DNA from: Sinohyriopsis cumingii
Taxonomy: Eukaryota; Mollusca; Bivalvia; Unionida; Unionidae
Direction of reading: 5' to 3'
NCBI GenBank assembly: GCA_028554795.2
Contig: CM068826.1
Span: 104,136,602-104,200,601 of the forward strand
Length of the DNA stretch: 64,000 nt
The position numbers were made by a program, and so were the translations under genes. Shown in pieces: positions 11,023-23,731 of the stretch; position 1 is the stretch's first letter, and every line of letters begins with the position of its first letter. The notes below the pieces were generated by a model. It ran no database searches, was not told the DNA's origin, and worked only from the letters and a program-made list of their open reading frames with translations.

Positions 11023-12298
11023 TGGTCGGATCGGTGGTAAAAATTGATGGATTGAGTCATTGATATCCTTTAAGCTTTGTAACCTTTCTCATCGAGATCG
11101 TTAAGTATATATCAGCGATACATGTAATACATTACAACGTATAATAATCACGCTTCAAGAAAATGTTCATAAGAGAAACTGGTAATATGGAATTCAAACG
11201 CCATATTTTTCAAACCAAGCTATAATTCAACAATAATTCTTGTATCATCTGGAAAAATTCTGTCTTTATATTTGTGATTATATAGCTAAGTGTATGCTGC
11301 AATGAGATTTGTGGAAGATTAGAAACATGTTATTCTCATGTTACTGCTGTTTACAGGTAAGTATTCAGACGAACTTCATTTTCTAAATAATACCAGGTAT
11401 TAGATTCAAAATTTATTTAGTTTTAAACTAAGCTTGAAATCGAAACTATTTAAATGGTTTACTTATTCCAATGAAGTTTTGTCATATAAAGAATTTCGAT
11501 AAAAGTGTGTTTCAATCGAAATATTCTTTAATTTACGGTCTCTTTTAAGTTATTAATATTTAATTCCCCAGTTAAGATACAGACGATTTATTACTTTTAC
11601 ATTTATAAAAAATGCAACATTGTTCTACTTGAATTGCTGTTTTTGTTTTTAAAGATTACTTTTATGGACGTCTCGACATTATTAGGCTGGCAAAATCGGC
11701 ACCAAATACTCATGTTCTTACTTTATATTGAAAATGAGATAATCTGATCCGTGAATTTCAAGAAAAGATAATATGATTATTTACTGGCTTCTTCAATGCA
11801 ACTATATCTAACAATGACAACGAAGTGTCTGAGTAGGTAGTCTTTGTTTGAAACTTATATTCCAATTAAGCCTCTACTTGTATACATTTTCTACTTTTGA
11901 TCTATCGTCATCAATTGATACTTACTGATCTAGCTTTAGTTATATATTCATGCATGGAAAGGACGTTAAATTAGTCACATCGATGGAGGTATAATAATAA
12001 TAATGTCATAATTTTAAACCAGTTATAACTGTTGTTTTTCGACCTCCACTAACATGTAGAATTATACAAATCTGATACATGTACTGCAACATATTTCAAT
12101 TTAATGAACATTGAGAATGCACTGTGGGACATATTATGCTGTCATATTCATAACAATTTGCCTAATTAATTTAATCATTATAATCAAATATCCACATAAC
12201 CATGAGCATAATAATTGGTCAGCAAGTATTAATCGCCAAAGGGTCTCTGCACGATTTACAACAATTATTTAATCGATATGAAAGAGGACACTGATTCT

Positions 12299-13000
12299 TT
12301 TACGAAGTGTTTGCTGCTTCGTAAACTCTAAGTCAATCCGTTTCTCAATTCCGAGAGAGAGAGGGAGAGAGAAGAAAGGAAGGAAGTTCAAGTCATTAAT
12401 GTGGTGTCACTCGATGATGAAGACGTGACTACATTCTTGGGGAATTGAAGGTACTCGGGATCGAACTGCAAAAGACAAAGCCTGTTTGAGCTTCTGGCCC
12501 GCAAAACTGATGTCGACCCGCGGCTGGGCTTAATATACCCGCTTTCTTAAGACAACGCCAAATATGGCGCGTTCTTTAGCTCTTGCGTTTGGCCAGAATC
12601 TCAAAGCGAGGCTTCGTAGTCTCTTACAGATTATTGTCTATGTACATTATTACGTAAGTACTTCTGCAAGATCAGCACATTTGCTCTCCATAAGAATTTT
12701 TGGAATCTGTCTAGTTCGCTATTTTTATAACCTGCTGAATATACTCTTTTGTGCTGAGTCTGCGATACAAGTAATATTTTGTATAAGACGGTTCGTACTT
12801 GATCATAATAGCGCAATCATTGTTGAATAGTAGGATACGAATAAATGGATTAAATCTCAATATATTTTAGTAGAAGATTACTTCCAATATGATTTATCAA
12901 TTTACTTCTAATACAATTTAATCAAAACTTAATCTTAATACATTTTAGAGGAATTTTCAATCTTGTTACTTGTACTAAAAAATTCTGTCCTAATAATTCT
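12299..13000. mobile_element. 702-bp insertion in copy B, identity unknown
   Basis: Copy A reads CTGATTCTATATCAAAACC without interruption near 3757. Copy B has the same flanks separated by 702 bp, with ATTCT on both sides (12294-12298, 12996-13000) as a 5-bp target duplication. The left end is a perfect hairpin (TTTACGAAG at 12299-12307, CTTCGTAAA at 12317-12325). It contains a GA-rich tract (about 12352-12388). A minus-strand B-box-like GTTCGATCCC near 12450 hints at a Pol III element, but I saw no convincing A box and no matching terminal inverted repeat. Confidence 0.6.
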
Positions 13001-13534
13001 ATATCAAAACCATTTTAAATGTCAACAGTGAAGCAACTGTTGTGTGACCGGTGTTGGTGTAACGGAGAGTACTGCCACAAGGTAAGACAGGAAGCTGTTG
13101 ATACTGTCATTTTGACTCGGAGAAAACAAAATCCCTGCAAAAATGATTTTGGTTGAGTGCAATGTAAACTTCGTTCAAGATTTGTCTAGAATAATAAATT
13201 GCACATCATTCTTTGGAATAGATGAATTATGAACAATGTATAAAAATTGGCTTGCTATCATGCTGCTTTCTATACCAACAATAACTTGTGTATTCAAATC
13301 CGAATTCGTACTCTTACTTTTCGTTTCAAAATAACTTCGGTTTTGAGAGGACAAAAAGTACCAAAGTATGGTGAAGACTGCGAACATTAAACTGTTCCGA
13401 GAATTGACTAGCGTTACTTTATGATGAATGTGACTTTAAACGAAAAGGAAATGATCTATCATCTAGACCTTTGGAAATACTAATGAAAACCTTTATGTTG
13501 TTTGTTGTAAGATTGACAAATACAGTGCATTACT

Positions 13535-14336
13535 ATGATATTAGATAGAAGCATTACAGAAAATACATATCTCGTAATGGAGGCACTCATTATATTGCCA
13601 ACTGTCATTGGGAATATAATCATCTTACTATGCACTTTCAAGTTTCAGTGTTTTAGAAATCCAATGCATATTTTGATCGGAAACTTGGCTCTAGCTGATT
13701 TATTTGTCGGCGTTGTAGTGATTTCAGTAGATTTTGTTTTGATTTTGAAAGAGTCCTTAGACCAAGGTCTTTTGTCTGCATGTTACAACATTATTTGTGT
13801 ATGTGCTTGTACTTTCTGTGGTGAATATCTCTTTAATATCAGTGGAAAGATTTATTGCAATAAAATACACGTTCCGTCATCGAGCTCTCTCATTTAAAAG
13901 AATCCTTTGAAAAGCTTTGCCTCTATTATGAATTTTGGTTCTTGTTTTCGGTTCTCTTCCAGCGATTGGAATGAACAATTACGATTCCAGAAACGGATGC
14001 ATTTCCAAGTTCATGTGGGATAAGTGGTAAAAAAGCAGTCGAACTTATATTTGTTATCTGCATGATTGTAATCACACCAAAGTATTCAGTGTGAGATACG
14101 ACGGGCTAGATTGTTTCTTATATATGGATTGTTCATTGCCTTTTTGGGGGCCATATTGCATGGTTATACTTATCATAATATTTACGCAGTGGCTAACACG
14201 TCGACTGTTGAAGCACTGGACTTTTAGTCTTGGGTTTCGAAATGCAGGACTAAACTAGGTAGTATATGGTCTTAGAAATAGAGACTACATAAGGGCTTTT
14301 ATATGTATTCTGACTTGCAAAACGTGCAGTCGCTGA
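13535..14336 (+). pseudogene. Class A GPCR pseudogene, paralogue of 4449-5336
   Basis: Starts with ATG at 13535 and follows the intact receptor through TM1 and TM2 (NLALADLFVG). A 4-bp deletion at about 13757-13760 shifts the frame, so the ORF runs off into unrelated residues. Later, in the homologous frame, TGA codons replace Arg (near 13908) and the TM4 Trp (near 13929). About 85 bp spanning TM5 and the third intracellular loop are deleted near 14060. A stop replaces the TM7 NW tryptophan (near 14258). The ancestral stop is at 14334-14336. It cannot encode a seven-helix receptor. Confidence 0.9.
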
Positions 14337-17300
14337 AGGTCTCGTGATCTCGTACTCTATGGTAAACGTTATTCGGATGAGATTCATATACCGAGACTTT
14401 TTCGTACCAAATATTTGCGGAAGTATATATATATAATTTATCATAACTTAATTTATTTATCATGTTTCTATTTATATCAATTTACTTTTAGTGTTCTTCA
14501 AGATTCAGGAAATGATATGAATTGAACAATGAAGCCGTAAGCGTCAGAATAGACAACGACAGCTAGTAACACTCAGTTCTCGTGGACGGACTACTGTGAT
14601 TGAGTTCTTTCCTCTACATAGACATGTGTTGTAGGTAAATTGTAATTACAAATGCACGTTACAAATGTTAACTGTTATGCGTATTTTCACACATATATCA
14701 TTAACGTTTAATGGTAGTATGCAATTTTCTTCTTTATTTTGATCATGATTTATCTACCTTAAGTATATTATTATAACACAATATTACACATGCCAAATGG
14801 TTATGATAATGAAACTGTGGTGGATTGATTTTTTAATATGGTCTAAATGTCTTTTTCATTCATTCTTACAAATCGCTACTCGAAAGAAGTATACACGTCT
14901 GTAAATGTCGAGTAATACTAACTTAGAAGTGTCGTAGTTTGATCCTTGAGAACAATAGGTTATTGTTTTAGTTTTTACCAGCTTTTTCTCGATTCCCATT
15001 TTAAACAAAATAGCCATATATTACTAATTTCTGTGTGCAAATTATTTAAGTAGTCTTCTAACTCAATTAATGTTACGTTGATAACCAGTTTCAACGATGC
15101 ATATGTACATCGAAAGCAGTTTAAGAGTTTGTTACTTAGAGGTTTGCTCAAGACTCGCGTATCCTGTTTCGAATGTTAAAGTCTGTCTTAGTAACAGCTT
15201 TCCATGACATACATTTAGCCTTCAAACTGTAATAGAAAATGTAATCATGGAAGTATAGGTCATTCATTGGGGATGTGGGTGGTGGGCGGCTGATTTGCCT
15301 TCTCTCCATCCAAAACCCACCCATGTCATTTACCTGGAAAACGTTAAAAGTTGTAGCGATAATGATCGCATATGTTGGAACAGAACATCTAACCTACAAA
15401 TCTAGTAACTTTAAAAGATGAATGTCTTTATTTATGAGTCTCTCCATTTACGTAATATAGCTAGTCCGCATATATATTTACTCTTGTTTCATTTGAGCAG
15501 ATGCAGGCTGAGTGGTTTTAAGTTTGTACTTTGAACTCTAATCACTCGTACCTGTTTGCCTCCTGCCTACTTTACTTCATTCCGCTCCTTTACGCTGCAC
15601 TCCAAGTACGACAATAAACTGATGTCATATGGAGTTCAGAATATGCCGTTTTCACAATTGCATTTTGTTTTGCAAATGAGTTCGCCATCCGAAACGTATT
15701 AATATTGAATAGCCGATGATTGACTTCTGGAAAAATTAGTGCGTTGGATAAAACATTCCATTATATATGGCTCTGTTGTCTTTTCTGAATTGTGATTACT
15801 CGTATCTCAAACCGCACCAAATAATTATCGGAACAATGTTCATGTAAGTCAAAGACTTGTCCACCAATTGGAAACGCATGGGATATATTTCAATCTGTCC
15901 CATTCATCATTAAAATGTAATAACTGGAGCACCTTTAAACTTGAGCATACAGTGGATAAATACGTCTGATTACTGCAATCCCATACTAACCTGTGGATAG
16001 ATAGGTCTTTGAAATTCATATCTTAACCACACAGACCAGATTGAACAGGGCTGTTCGTTTTCTACAGCTCATTCTTAGATGATAGAATGTTCTATTGATG
16101 TGATGCCAAATAAATAGGTTATTAGTTTTATATTATTTACATAGTCTTCAAACATGATATAAACATGATCAATACACATCAAGAGCAAGCCGTGCCAACA
16201 ATGTTCATAAGTTATTTAATCCAGATTATACAAAATCTAAATACGAGCCAGCCCAATTTATTAAAGTCGTCCTACCATGTTTTCATTTCTCTGCTTGATA
16301 ATTAGTTTTGCATTCATTCTTTAAGTTTTTTTCTTATCTTTGTACACAATCATGTGAGTATTAGTACATGGTATTGTTCGCATATACCTCAGATATAGTC
16401 TTGAATAGTCTCAAAATTCCCCTGAAGTTGTCAACGTTCAAATTACAAGACTTGGAGCATGAAATGACACACTCTTTCATTTTTTTACATTTTCATGTAA
16501 ATGGTAAATAACGTCACAAGTAATCAAACGCATCATCTTACACAGCAAAGCATTTTCCTTTTCAATACGGCAATTGACATCACCGAATTTCTACTTTCTG
16601 TGCTGTTACTATTGCGAATTGTCTCATGAAGTTTGCAGGAATAATAACGCTGATGACATGAAGTTGAACCAAAAGGTTTGATACGACTCAGGCATTAATA
16701 ATGGGTTTGTAACATTCACACACACACACACACACACGTTTCTTTTAGGTAATGCCATTATAGCACAGAACCTGTACCAATGAACACCATTTGTCACGTT
16801 TATCAGCAAGGTAATAATAATGGCAGATTCGGGTTAAAGGCTGTAAACGTTTAAGGATCATCTCTGGTGAAATCATAGAGGATGTAACTTTTGTGCAATA
16901 TCCGTATTTAATAGGCTGTGATTTAAGAACGCTTTTCAGAGAATCCAATTACCATTTAAATTTAGCACAACCTTCAAATGCGCAAATAAAGCAAAATATA
17001 TTCAACTACATGAAGGATCCAAATTTTGCAACTAGCCATCGGTTGAAAGTACACTCAAAAGGCAGTTCAATTCAATTCAGTCTCCTAACAATTAAACATG
17101 ACTAGATTCTAGATTCACATTTGAACGTCAATTTTTTCAATTATGGAAGAAGACATTTCAGTCTGAATGACAAGGAATCAACAGCCTGGCTCTGATATGA
17201 TAGAACCAGACCAATAAAATGTAATGATGGGATTGTCCTCCACTACAATGATGATTCATGCAATATCTTAAAAAAATGTGGGTTAATGCTGGCGGCATGT

Positions 17301-18084
17301 TTAGTATTTAAATTTGAAATGTTTTATACAATACTGTAAACAGTGCAGCACTTCTTTAGTTACACATCAATAAATTAAATCGTTTGTAACATCACTATCT
17401 TTTACAACATCATAACTAGTAACAAATGTGCATAAACAGTGGATACTATTTTTGGTTGGATTCCGGAATTACTTCTATCATTTCTATCAACACTTATGAA
17501 AGTATCAAAATATATCTTTGTGACATTATGTTGATAAAAATATTCCATTATTTATTTATTATTTCTTCATCCATACTATCAGCAAGTTTGCTAATGTTTT
17601 GATGACGTTCATCTCTATGTTATCATTATTAAATGCAATTTGTAATACTTCATCTTTCCGAAAACATTATATATTATTATACGCCCGTGTATCATTCTTT
17701 TATAACACGACTATCGTAGACCACACTTTTATTCCATCCTAACATGTAATCTCTGCATAATATTCGTGTTATCTTAAACTCCGGAAATACGTCTATTACC
17801 TATCTGAACATTTTGGGATGTACCACAAAATAGCTTTCTACCGTCATTTATGTTGACTAAATTATTCCGTTTTATGCTGAGGAGAAAAAGGTCACAAATT
17901 TTAAAGCCAAGGCGGTATGGTTCTGGAGAAAATATTGTATTGTATTGATTTTAACAAAATCTACTCTTAGATTCCCGAGTGGTTACAAACTTCTAAATCG
18001 CTCAATCATCGAATCGCTTTTCATCAGTAATGGCTGTCAGAATAAAAAAAGAATTGCTTGCATGTCCTTTTAAAACGAGTTTAC

Positions 18085-18905
18085 TATAGTAACAATACTA
18101 TATTGTTAATTCCCAAACCCAGGTAGTAACATTACTCTATATCCAGGCACTGATTTTGTGTTCTCTATAACCTGATGTAGTAAAAGTACTACAACTGATG
18201 TAGTAACAATATTACAAAGTTATCCATCCGAACCCATGTAGTATCAATACTCTATGCCCATGCACTGATTTTGTGATCGAAAATCTGATGCACTAACAAC
18301 ACTACAACTGATGTAGTAACATTACTACATAGCTCTTATGATATTCCCCAAACCCATGTAGTAACATTACCCCATGTCCAGGCAGGCACTAATTTTCCCC
18401 AAACCTTGATATAGTAACAATACTACATAGCCATCACTTTCATCCCCCCAAACCCATGTGGTAACATTACCCTATGTCAAGGCACTGATTTGTGGCCTCC
18501 AAACCTTGATATAGTAACAATACTACATAGCCATCACTTTCATCCCCCAAAACCCATGTGGTAACATTACCCTATGTCAAGGCACTGATTTGTGGCCTCC
18601 AAACCTTGATATAGTAACAATACTACATAGCCATCACAGCCATCCCCCAAAACTCGTGTGGTAACATTACCCTATTTCCAGGTACTGATATTTTGAGCTC
18701 CAAAACCTGATGTAGTAACAATACTACATAGCGAACACACCAACCCATGTATATGTAGTAACATTACCCAATTTCCAGGCACTGACATTGTGATCTCCAA
18801 GTCCTGATGTAGTAACAATACTACAACTTATGCAATAATACTAGAGAGCTCTCCTGCTAACCCCCAAACCCATTTATAAATATTACTCTATTTCCATGGT
18901 AACAG
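18085..18905. repeat. Minisatellite, ~100-115-bp unit, about 8 copies
   Basis: Each unit starts with GTAGTAACAATACTAC or a variant, runs through AAACCCATGTAGTAACATTA, CCTATGTCCAGGCACTGATT and a CCAAACC motif. The units at 18412-18610 are almost identical and the outer ones are diverged, as in arrays homogenised at the centre. Confidence 0.9.
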
Positions 18906-19090
18906 TACAACATTCATTTTGTCATTTTATAAATATGATGTAGCAGGATTATTACAATTATGCCTCACACTGCCTCCATAATAGAAAAGAAAATTCAGTG
19001 TCGTCTTTCTTACAGGACATTACCTTTGGATTTAATATTAAATATCATTACTACCTGCAAATCCCTTCTTCATAGTGGCATTACCATTCA

Positions 19091-19290
19091 GGTGGCCTAA
19101 GTGGATAGATGATCTGCCTTATATGCAGGAGGTCACAGGTTTGAACGTTGGCTGAGTCATACCCTAGATTTATAAACATGGTACTAACAGCTACCTTGCT
19201 AGTCGCTCAGCATTAAGAGGTTAGTGTTCATGTAGCTAGGCTGATCAGTGGGAATCATGGTTGTGGGACTTAAACCACTGCTCAATTTAA
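19091..19290 (+). mobile_element. tRNA-derived SINE (family 2), diverged
   Basis: Tracks the copy at 5891-6211: tRNA-like head with TGGCCTAAGTGG and GGTTTGAACGTTGG, then GAGTCATACC, ATGGTACTAACAGCTACCTT and GCATTAAGAGGTTAGTGTT. Confidence 0.8.
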
Positions 19291-19494
19291 TATGTAAATA
19301 TGTTGCAAATAAAATATTTAATTTGATCATTGTGAAAAAATTTCAAGTGACGGTGCAAACAAGTTTTACATATTTTGTGTGCACTTTTCATCCAGCCAAT
19401 TGTCAATATACTCAGAAGTTATGATAAAGGTCAGGTGCCAAGCATGAGCAAACAATCTTGCACTGGTTTTCTAAAGTGGAAAATACAAACATGC

Positions 19495-19750
19495 GGGGGC
19501 CCCGAGTGGCCGAGTGATCTCAAGCGCTCTCCGTTACGGATCACTGCCATCTCACCTCTGTCTGCGTGGGTTCGAGTCTAGGATTCGGCTAACGTGGGTA
19601 TGTGAGAAAGCTCGCCAGTAGCTTCTCGTGGGTCGGTGGTTCTTCCCGGGGTGTTCCCGGGTTCTTCCTCCACCATTAATACTGGCTGCCATGCATAGCC
19701 TATCGTGTGCTGAAAAATGGCGTTAAACCCCACAACAACAACAACAACAA
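19495..19750 (+). mobile_element. tRNA-derived SINE (family 1), full length
   Basis: Starts GGGGGCCCCGAGTGGCCGAG with intact A and B boxes and ends in (CAA)n. It is nearly identical to 8511-8767, suggesting recent activity of the family. Confidence 0.9.
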
Positions 19751-20024
19751 ATATGCGCATATGAATGTGAGAATATTACTAGCGTATATTGCCTAGCTGG
19801 GGTCAGCTCAGGTGATCAGGATGCATGTAATTTAAAATCAGATTACTGTCTTCATGCTGGGACTAGCCTGACATAGATAATCTTAGATCAGCCCAAATAC
19901 GCTATAATGCTGGGATCAGCCTAGCAGATTGGAAATCATCATAATCCTGTACAGTGTTTCATTCAGATTCTTGCTCATTTGTACTCACTATACAGAGCAA
20001 GCCAAAGTTTTATTTAAGATTTAG

Positions 20025-20228
20025 TTGTTGCTATTATTGTTGTTGTTGTAGGGTTTAATGCCAATTTTCAGCACAAGGTAGGCTATACATGGCGGCCAGT
20101 ATAAATGGTGCAGGAAGAACCTGGGAAACCCCAGAAAAAAAACACCGACCCAGGAGAAGCTACTGGCAAGCTTTCTCACATACCCACATTGGCCAAATCT
20201 GAGACTTGAACCCATACAGGCAGAGTAT
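20025..20228 (-). mobile_element. tRNA-derived SINE (family 1), partial, reverse orientation
   Basis: The (TTG)n at about 20026-20049 is the reverse-complemented tail. The body matches up to the B box (20207-20217), then the tRNA head is lost. A (TA)n tract starts about 20 bp beyond. Confidence 0.85.
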
Positions 20229-20243
20229 TTAAGTATTGAAGTT

Positions 20244-20246
<3 letters not shown>

Positions 20247-20318
<72 letters not shown>
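20247..20318. repeat. (TA)n microsatellite
   Basis: Pure TA of about 70 bp. Confidence 0.95.
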
Positions 20319-20319
<1 letters not shown>

Positions 20320-20321
<2 letters not shown>

Positions 20322-22440
20322 TGTGAGTGTGTTTGCTTAGTGACTTGGTGGTATATCTGATATTTATTTTCATGAGTAGAGTTGAATTGAGAAATAAGTT
20401 GGTATACTCATGTAGTCTTTATTTTCTCACATGGCACGTATGAAACATTTATTTATTCATGTCTATATTTGTTTTTAATAAATTGTGTTTATAAGGCTAA
20501 TGAAATGAACTAGTTGCAACGTTGTTATATTACTACAGAGCAGATACAACTCTCTCGTTGCTAAAATTGTTTGTCATAAAAATTGTACCTATTGTTAAAT
20601 GTCCAGAAAATATACGTAACAGATAACCTATATGTATATCTTTTGTCATTTTTATCAAGTTATATTGCCATTTCGCTGGTATTGTATATTGTCATTGTTT
20701 TGCACTTTTCATGTTGGTGCTTCACAAAATGTAAAGGTGGTTTTTTCTGAAAAAATCAATAAAGCTTACTCTTGATCCCCCTCCTTCCTGCAGTGAAACA
20801 GAAAATAGAAATTAATTGGCTACTACTAATACGAAAACCAGCTGCATACCAACTGTGACGATGATGTCAAGTATATGATTTCTGAGAGACATACTCTTTA
20901 TAGCATATAGGACAGAATAAATGGTCCCTTAAAATACATTGGAATAAAACATATCCAGATTCTGCAATATAGAGAAGGTTCAAGTGAACAACTTACCCAT
21001 TTAAAGTAGATACACACATATTGTTAACATAATATTTTTCGTCGAGATTGAATTATAGCATGTATAGTCATCATGATTATATTGGCAACCTAATGGAAAA
21101 ATTATTTGTGACATTTCTAACACTAATCCACCAGTTTTCCAGTAATCTCTCTACAAATATCCAGTATTCATTAGCGTATGTAGGAGGTTTTTTTTAATAC
21201 TTAATTATCCTCAAATACTTCCAATGTGAATAAAACATGTGGTAGGAGTGTTTCACATTGCATGTACACTGAATGTTCTACCAAGATTGGGACTCTAAAG
21301 ACCACTCTTACAAATGTGTGGCTATCATAATGATCAAATAGAGAATATCATTCAAGTCACATTACCCATAATATGCTACCATTTGTCTTTCAGTCTAAAG
21401 TAAGACAAATGAGTGGTAGGAGGTCCACTTTGGCCTCTTAGTGTGTTACTACTGTCAAAATACAGCAAATTCATATTTAAAATGCTATGAAAACATTTAG
21501 TTTTATCTATAGTGGCATTATTGTTATTAAGCAAAGTTTGCAGCCCATTTATAGTCAAGACATTTTACATACATAATTGATATCACTAATCAAATATAAT
21601 GTTTAGAATTATGTTTAAAAATGCTAAATGAATATAACTTGGAAAATCTAAGATAAAATGAAAGAAATTCAATAATTTATGTTAACCTGTTTGATTTCAA
21701 TTGTATTTTCGGAAATTACTTTAGATAAAGGTTATATAAAAAACAACCAAAAACCTAGCTATCAAATTAAGAAAATATTAAATCAGTTGATTCAGATATC
21801 ATAACATTGAAAATATGCCTTCACATGTTGCCTGACTGCTGCTGCAGATATATGACGTGTCTTCTTTTCATCAAAAGAAAGATGTCTTTGGGAAAGAAAA
21901 AACTGTCGTTTATCTCCCACTTATGTTTGGGCTCATTTTGCTCTACAGTCTCACATCTCTGAGGATGAAGTTTCAGAAATGACCAGAAAACTGGTATTGC
22001 CTTTAGGAGAGACCCAATTACTGGATCTAGGACAAGAAGGCTATCATATTTCAGCGCTCTCAATATCAGTTGCTGGAATTCAATTAACTAAAATTGCTGC
22101 AAAGACAAATGTCTTGCCATGTGATTCTGCAGTTGTTCCTGTGTAACTGTGCAGGTCACTTGGGTGTAGACTTTTCAGATTACTTTGAGAAAAACATCTT
22201 CTTATCGCAATTAAGCAAAAATATTTGGTGAAGACAACAAAAATATAAATACATGTATATTTATTGATAGGTAAGTGACCCAATTAGATGTTCAGGCCAT
22301 GACAACCTCCTTGCATTTATTGTATACCTTTGTTAACATTTTGTACTTGAACTTGCTGTTTTAAAATTCCAAGCCCAAAATTGTCACTATATTCTATCTA
22401 AATCAATACTGACAGTATATATTTGTTTTAAATGTGCATG
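20320..22440. other. No gene recognised
   Basis: AT-rich sequence with only short open frames lacking codon-like composition. No tRNA, repeat family or conserved domain seen. Confidence 0.4.
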
Positions 22441-22444
22441 AGAT

Positions 22445-22554
22445 TGTATGTATGTATGTATGTATGTATGTATGTATGTATGTATGTATGTATGTATGTA
22501 TGCATGCATGCATGCATGTATGTATGTATGTGCATATGTATGTATGTGCATATG

Positions 22555-22602
<48 letters not shown>
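22445..22602. repeat. Compound microsatellite (TATG)n-(CATG)n-(TG)n
   Basis: TATG units, a short CATG block near 22500-22518, then more than 35 bp of TG. Confidence 0.95.
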
Positions 22603-22603
<1 letters not shown>

Positions 22604-22759
22604 AGTAGCCCAATTGACAGGGAATCATACCCTTAATCCTAATAATTACACCCTGATACTTACTGAGGCCAGAACTGGGCCAACTGCTGTGGCGTGTCCT
22701 TTGAATAAAGTGTTTCACTTTCATTTCCTTGGTATGATATTGCCAAAAATGTGTTAAAA

Positions 22760-23686
22760 ACTGCTGACAAAAACAACGGGAAAAAAATAATCCATTAAAT
22801 TCTGTCCACTGAAGGAGACTTTAAGAGGAATCACTTACAATCACAAGGAAAGCAAAAGTTACCTCTGGTTTTTATCAGCTCAGTATAGTACCTACTTTGA
22901 TATATCATTGAAAAGAAAGTTCTTTTATGCCGTGTCTTATCACTGTGGCCAGCATTTTATTGTCAAGATGACTTATTTGTAAATTTATTTTCTGCTTGAA
23001 AATTCTTGTTCAAAATGGCTTATACAGACTGTCTTTTATTTTTATTTCATTATAATTAACACACTGCATAGAACACTGACTATCTTCATTCTACATTCAG
23101 AGTGATACTCTATTCAAAAGGAAGTGGTTAACTTTTCAGGCAGCAAGGTTCCAACACTGACTCTGTTCAACACTGACCCATATAAATGAATTAGTGATGA
23201 TAGATTTGATATGCAGTTGTTTTACTTCCGCTCTTAGTACAAGTGTTCTGTAGCCAATCTAAATTACAGTCATTCATTACTATCTCTAATCTGTGTTAGT
23301 GAACATATTTGCTGGTCCTTGTTGTCCAATGATACATCAATCTCTGTTAATTTTCAGAGCACCTGCCTTAGTTACATGGTATTCAAGTATCAGAGCTTGT
23401 AGTTCTGAGTCAGTGATAGTTTAGAGAAGATGGAAATAAATATAATCAATAAAATCATGTGAATGGCTTGCCCACACCAGTAAAACTGTGCAATATTTAA
23501 CAGAATGGAACTTACAGTTTAGTAAAAGCACTCAACAAAAATGGAGAAAAGACTCTTATATTCAAAAACATTTTAAAAGCAATAACATCAAACATAACCA
23601 TGCATATTTAGAACTTTGTCTATTCTAAAATGGTTTTTATAAGTATTTTTACGCTGCAAACATTCTGCCCTCACAATTTGTATACC

Positions 23687-23731
<45 letters not shown>

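Larger units (their letters stand above)
11025..17930. repeat. Segmental duplication, copy B (contains the GPCR pseudogene)
   Basis: Collinear partner of 2480-8350. The downstream part, 14340-17930, holds no gene. It has a small (CA)n at 16717-16738 and the internal duplicated 3' block (17380 against 17697). It lacks the SINE and the two TA tracts of copy A. Confidence 0.85.

Noticed and set aside
12299-13000. Helitron
   Set aside because: A Helitron has its hairpin near the 3' end before CTRR and inserts between A and T without target duplication. Here there is a 5-bp duplication and no CTRR end beside a hairpin.
13535-13897. 120-aa ORF as a short GPCR gene
   Set aside because: Only the first ~75 residues match the receptor; a 4-bp deletion then shifts the frame, and downstream homology contains several stops and an 85-bp deletion.
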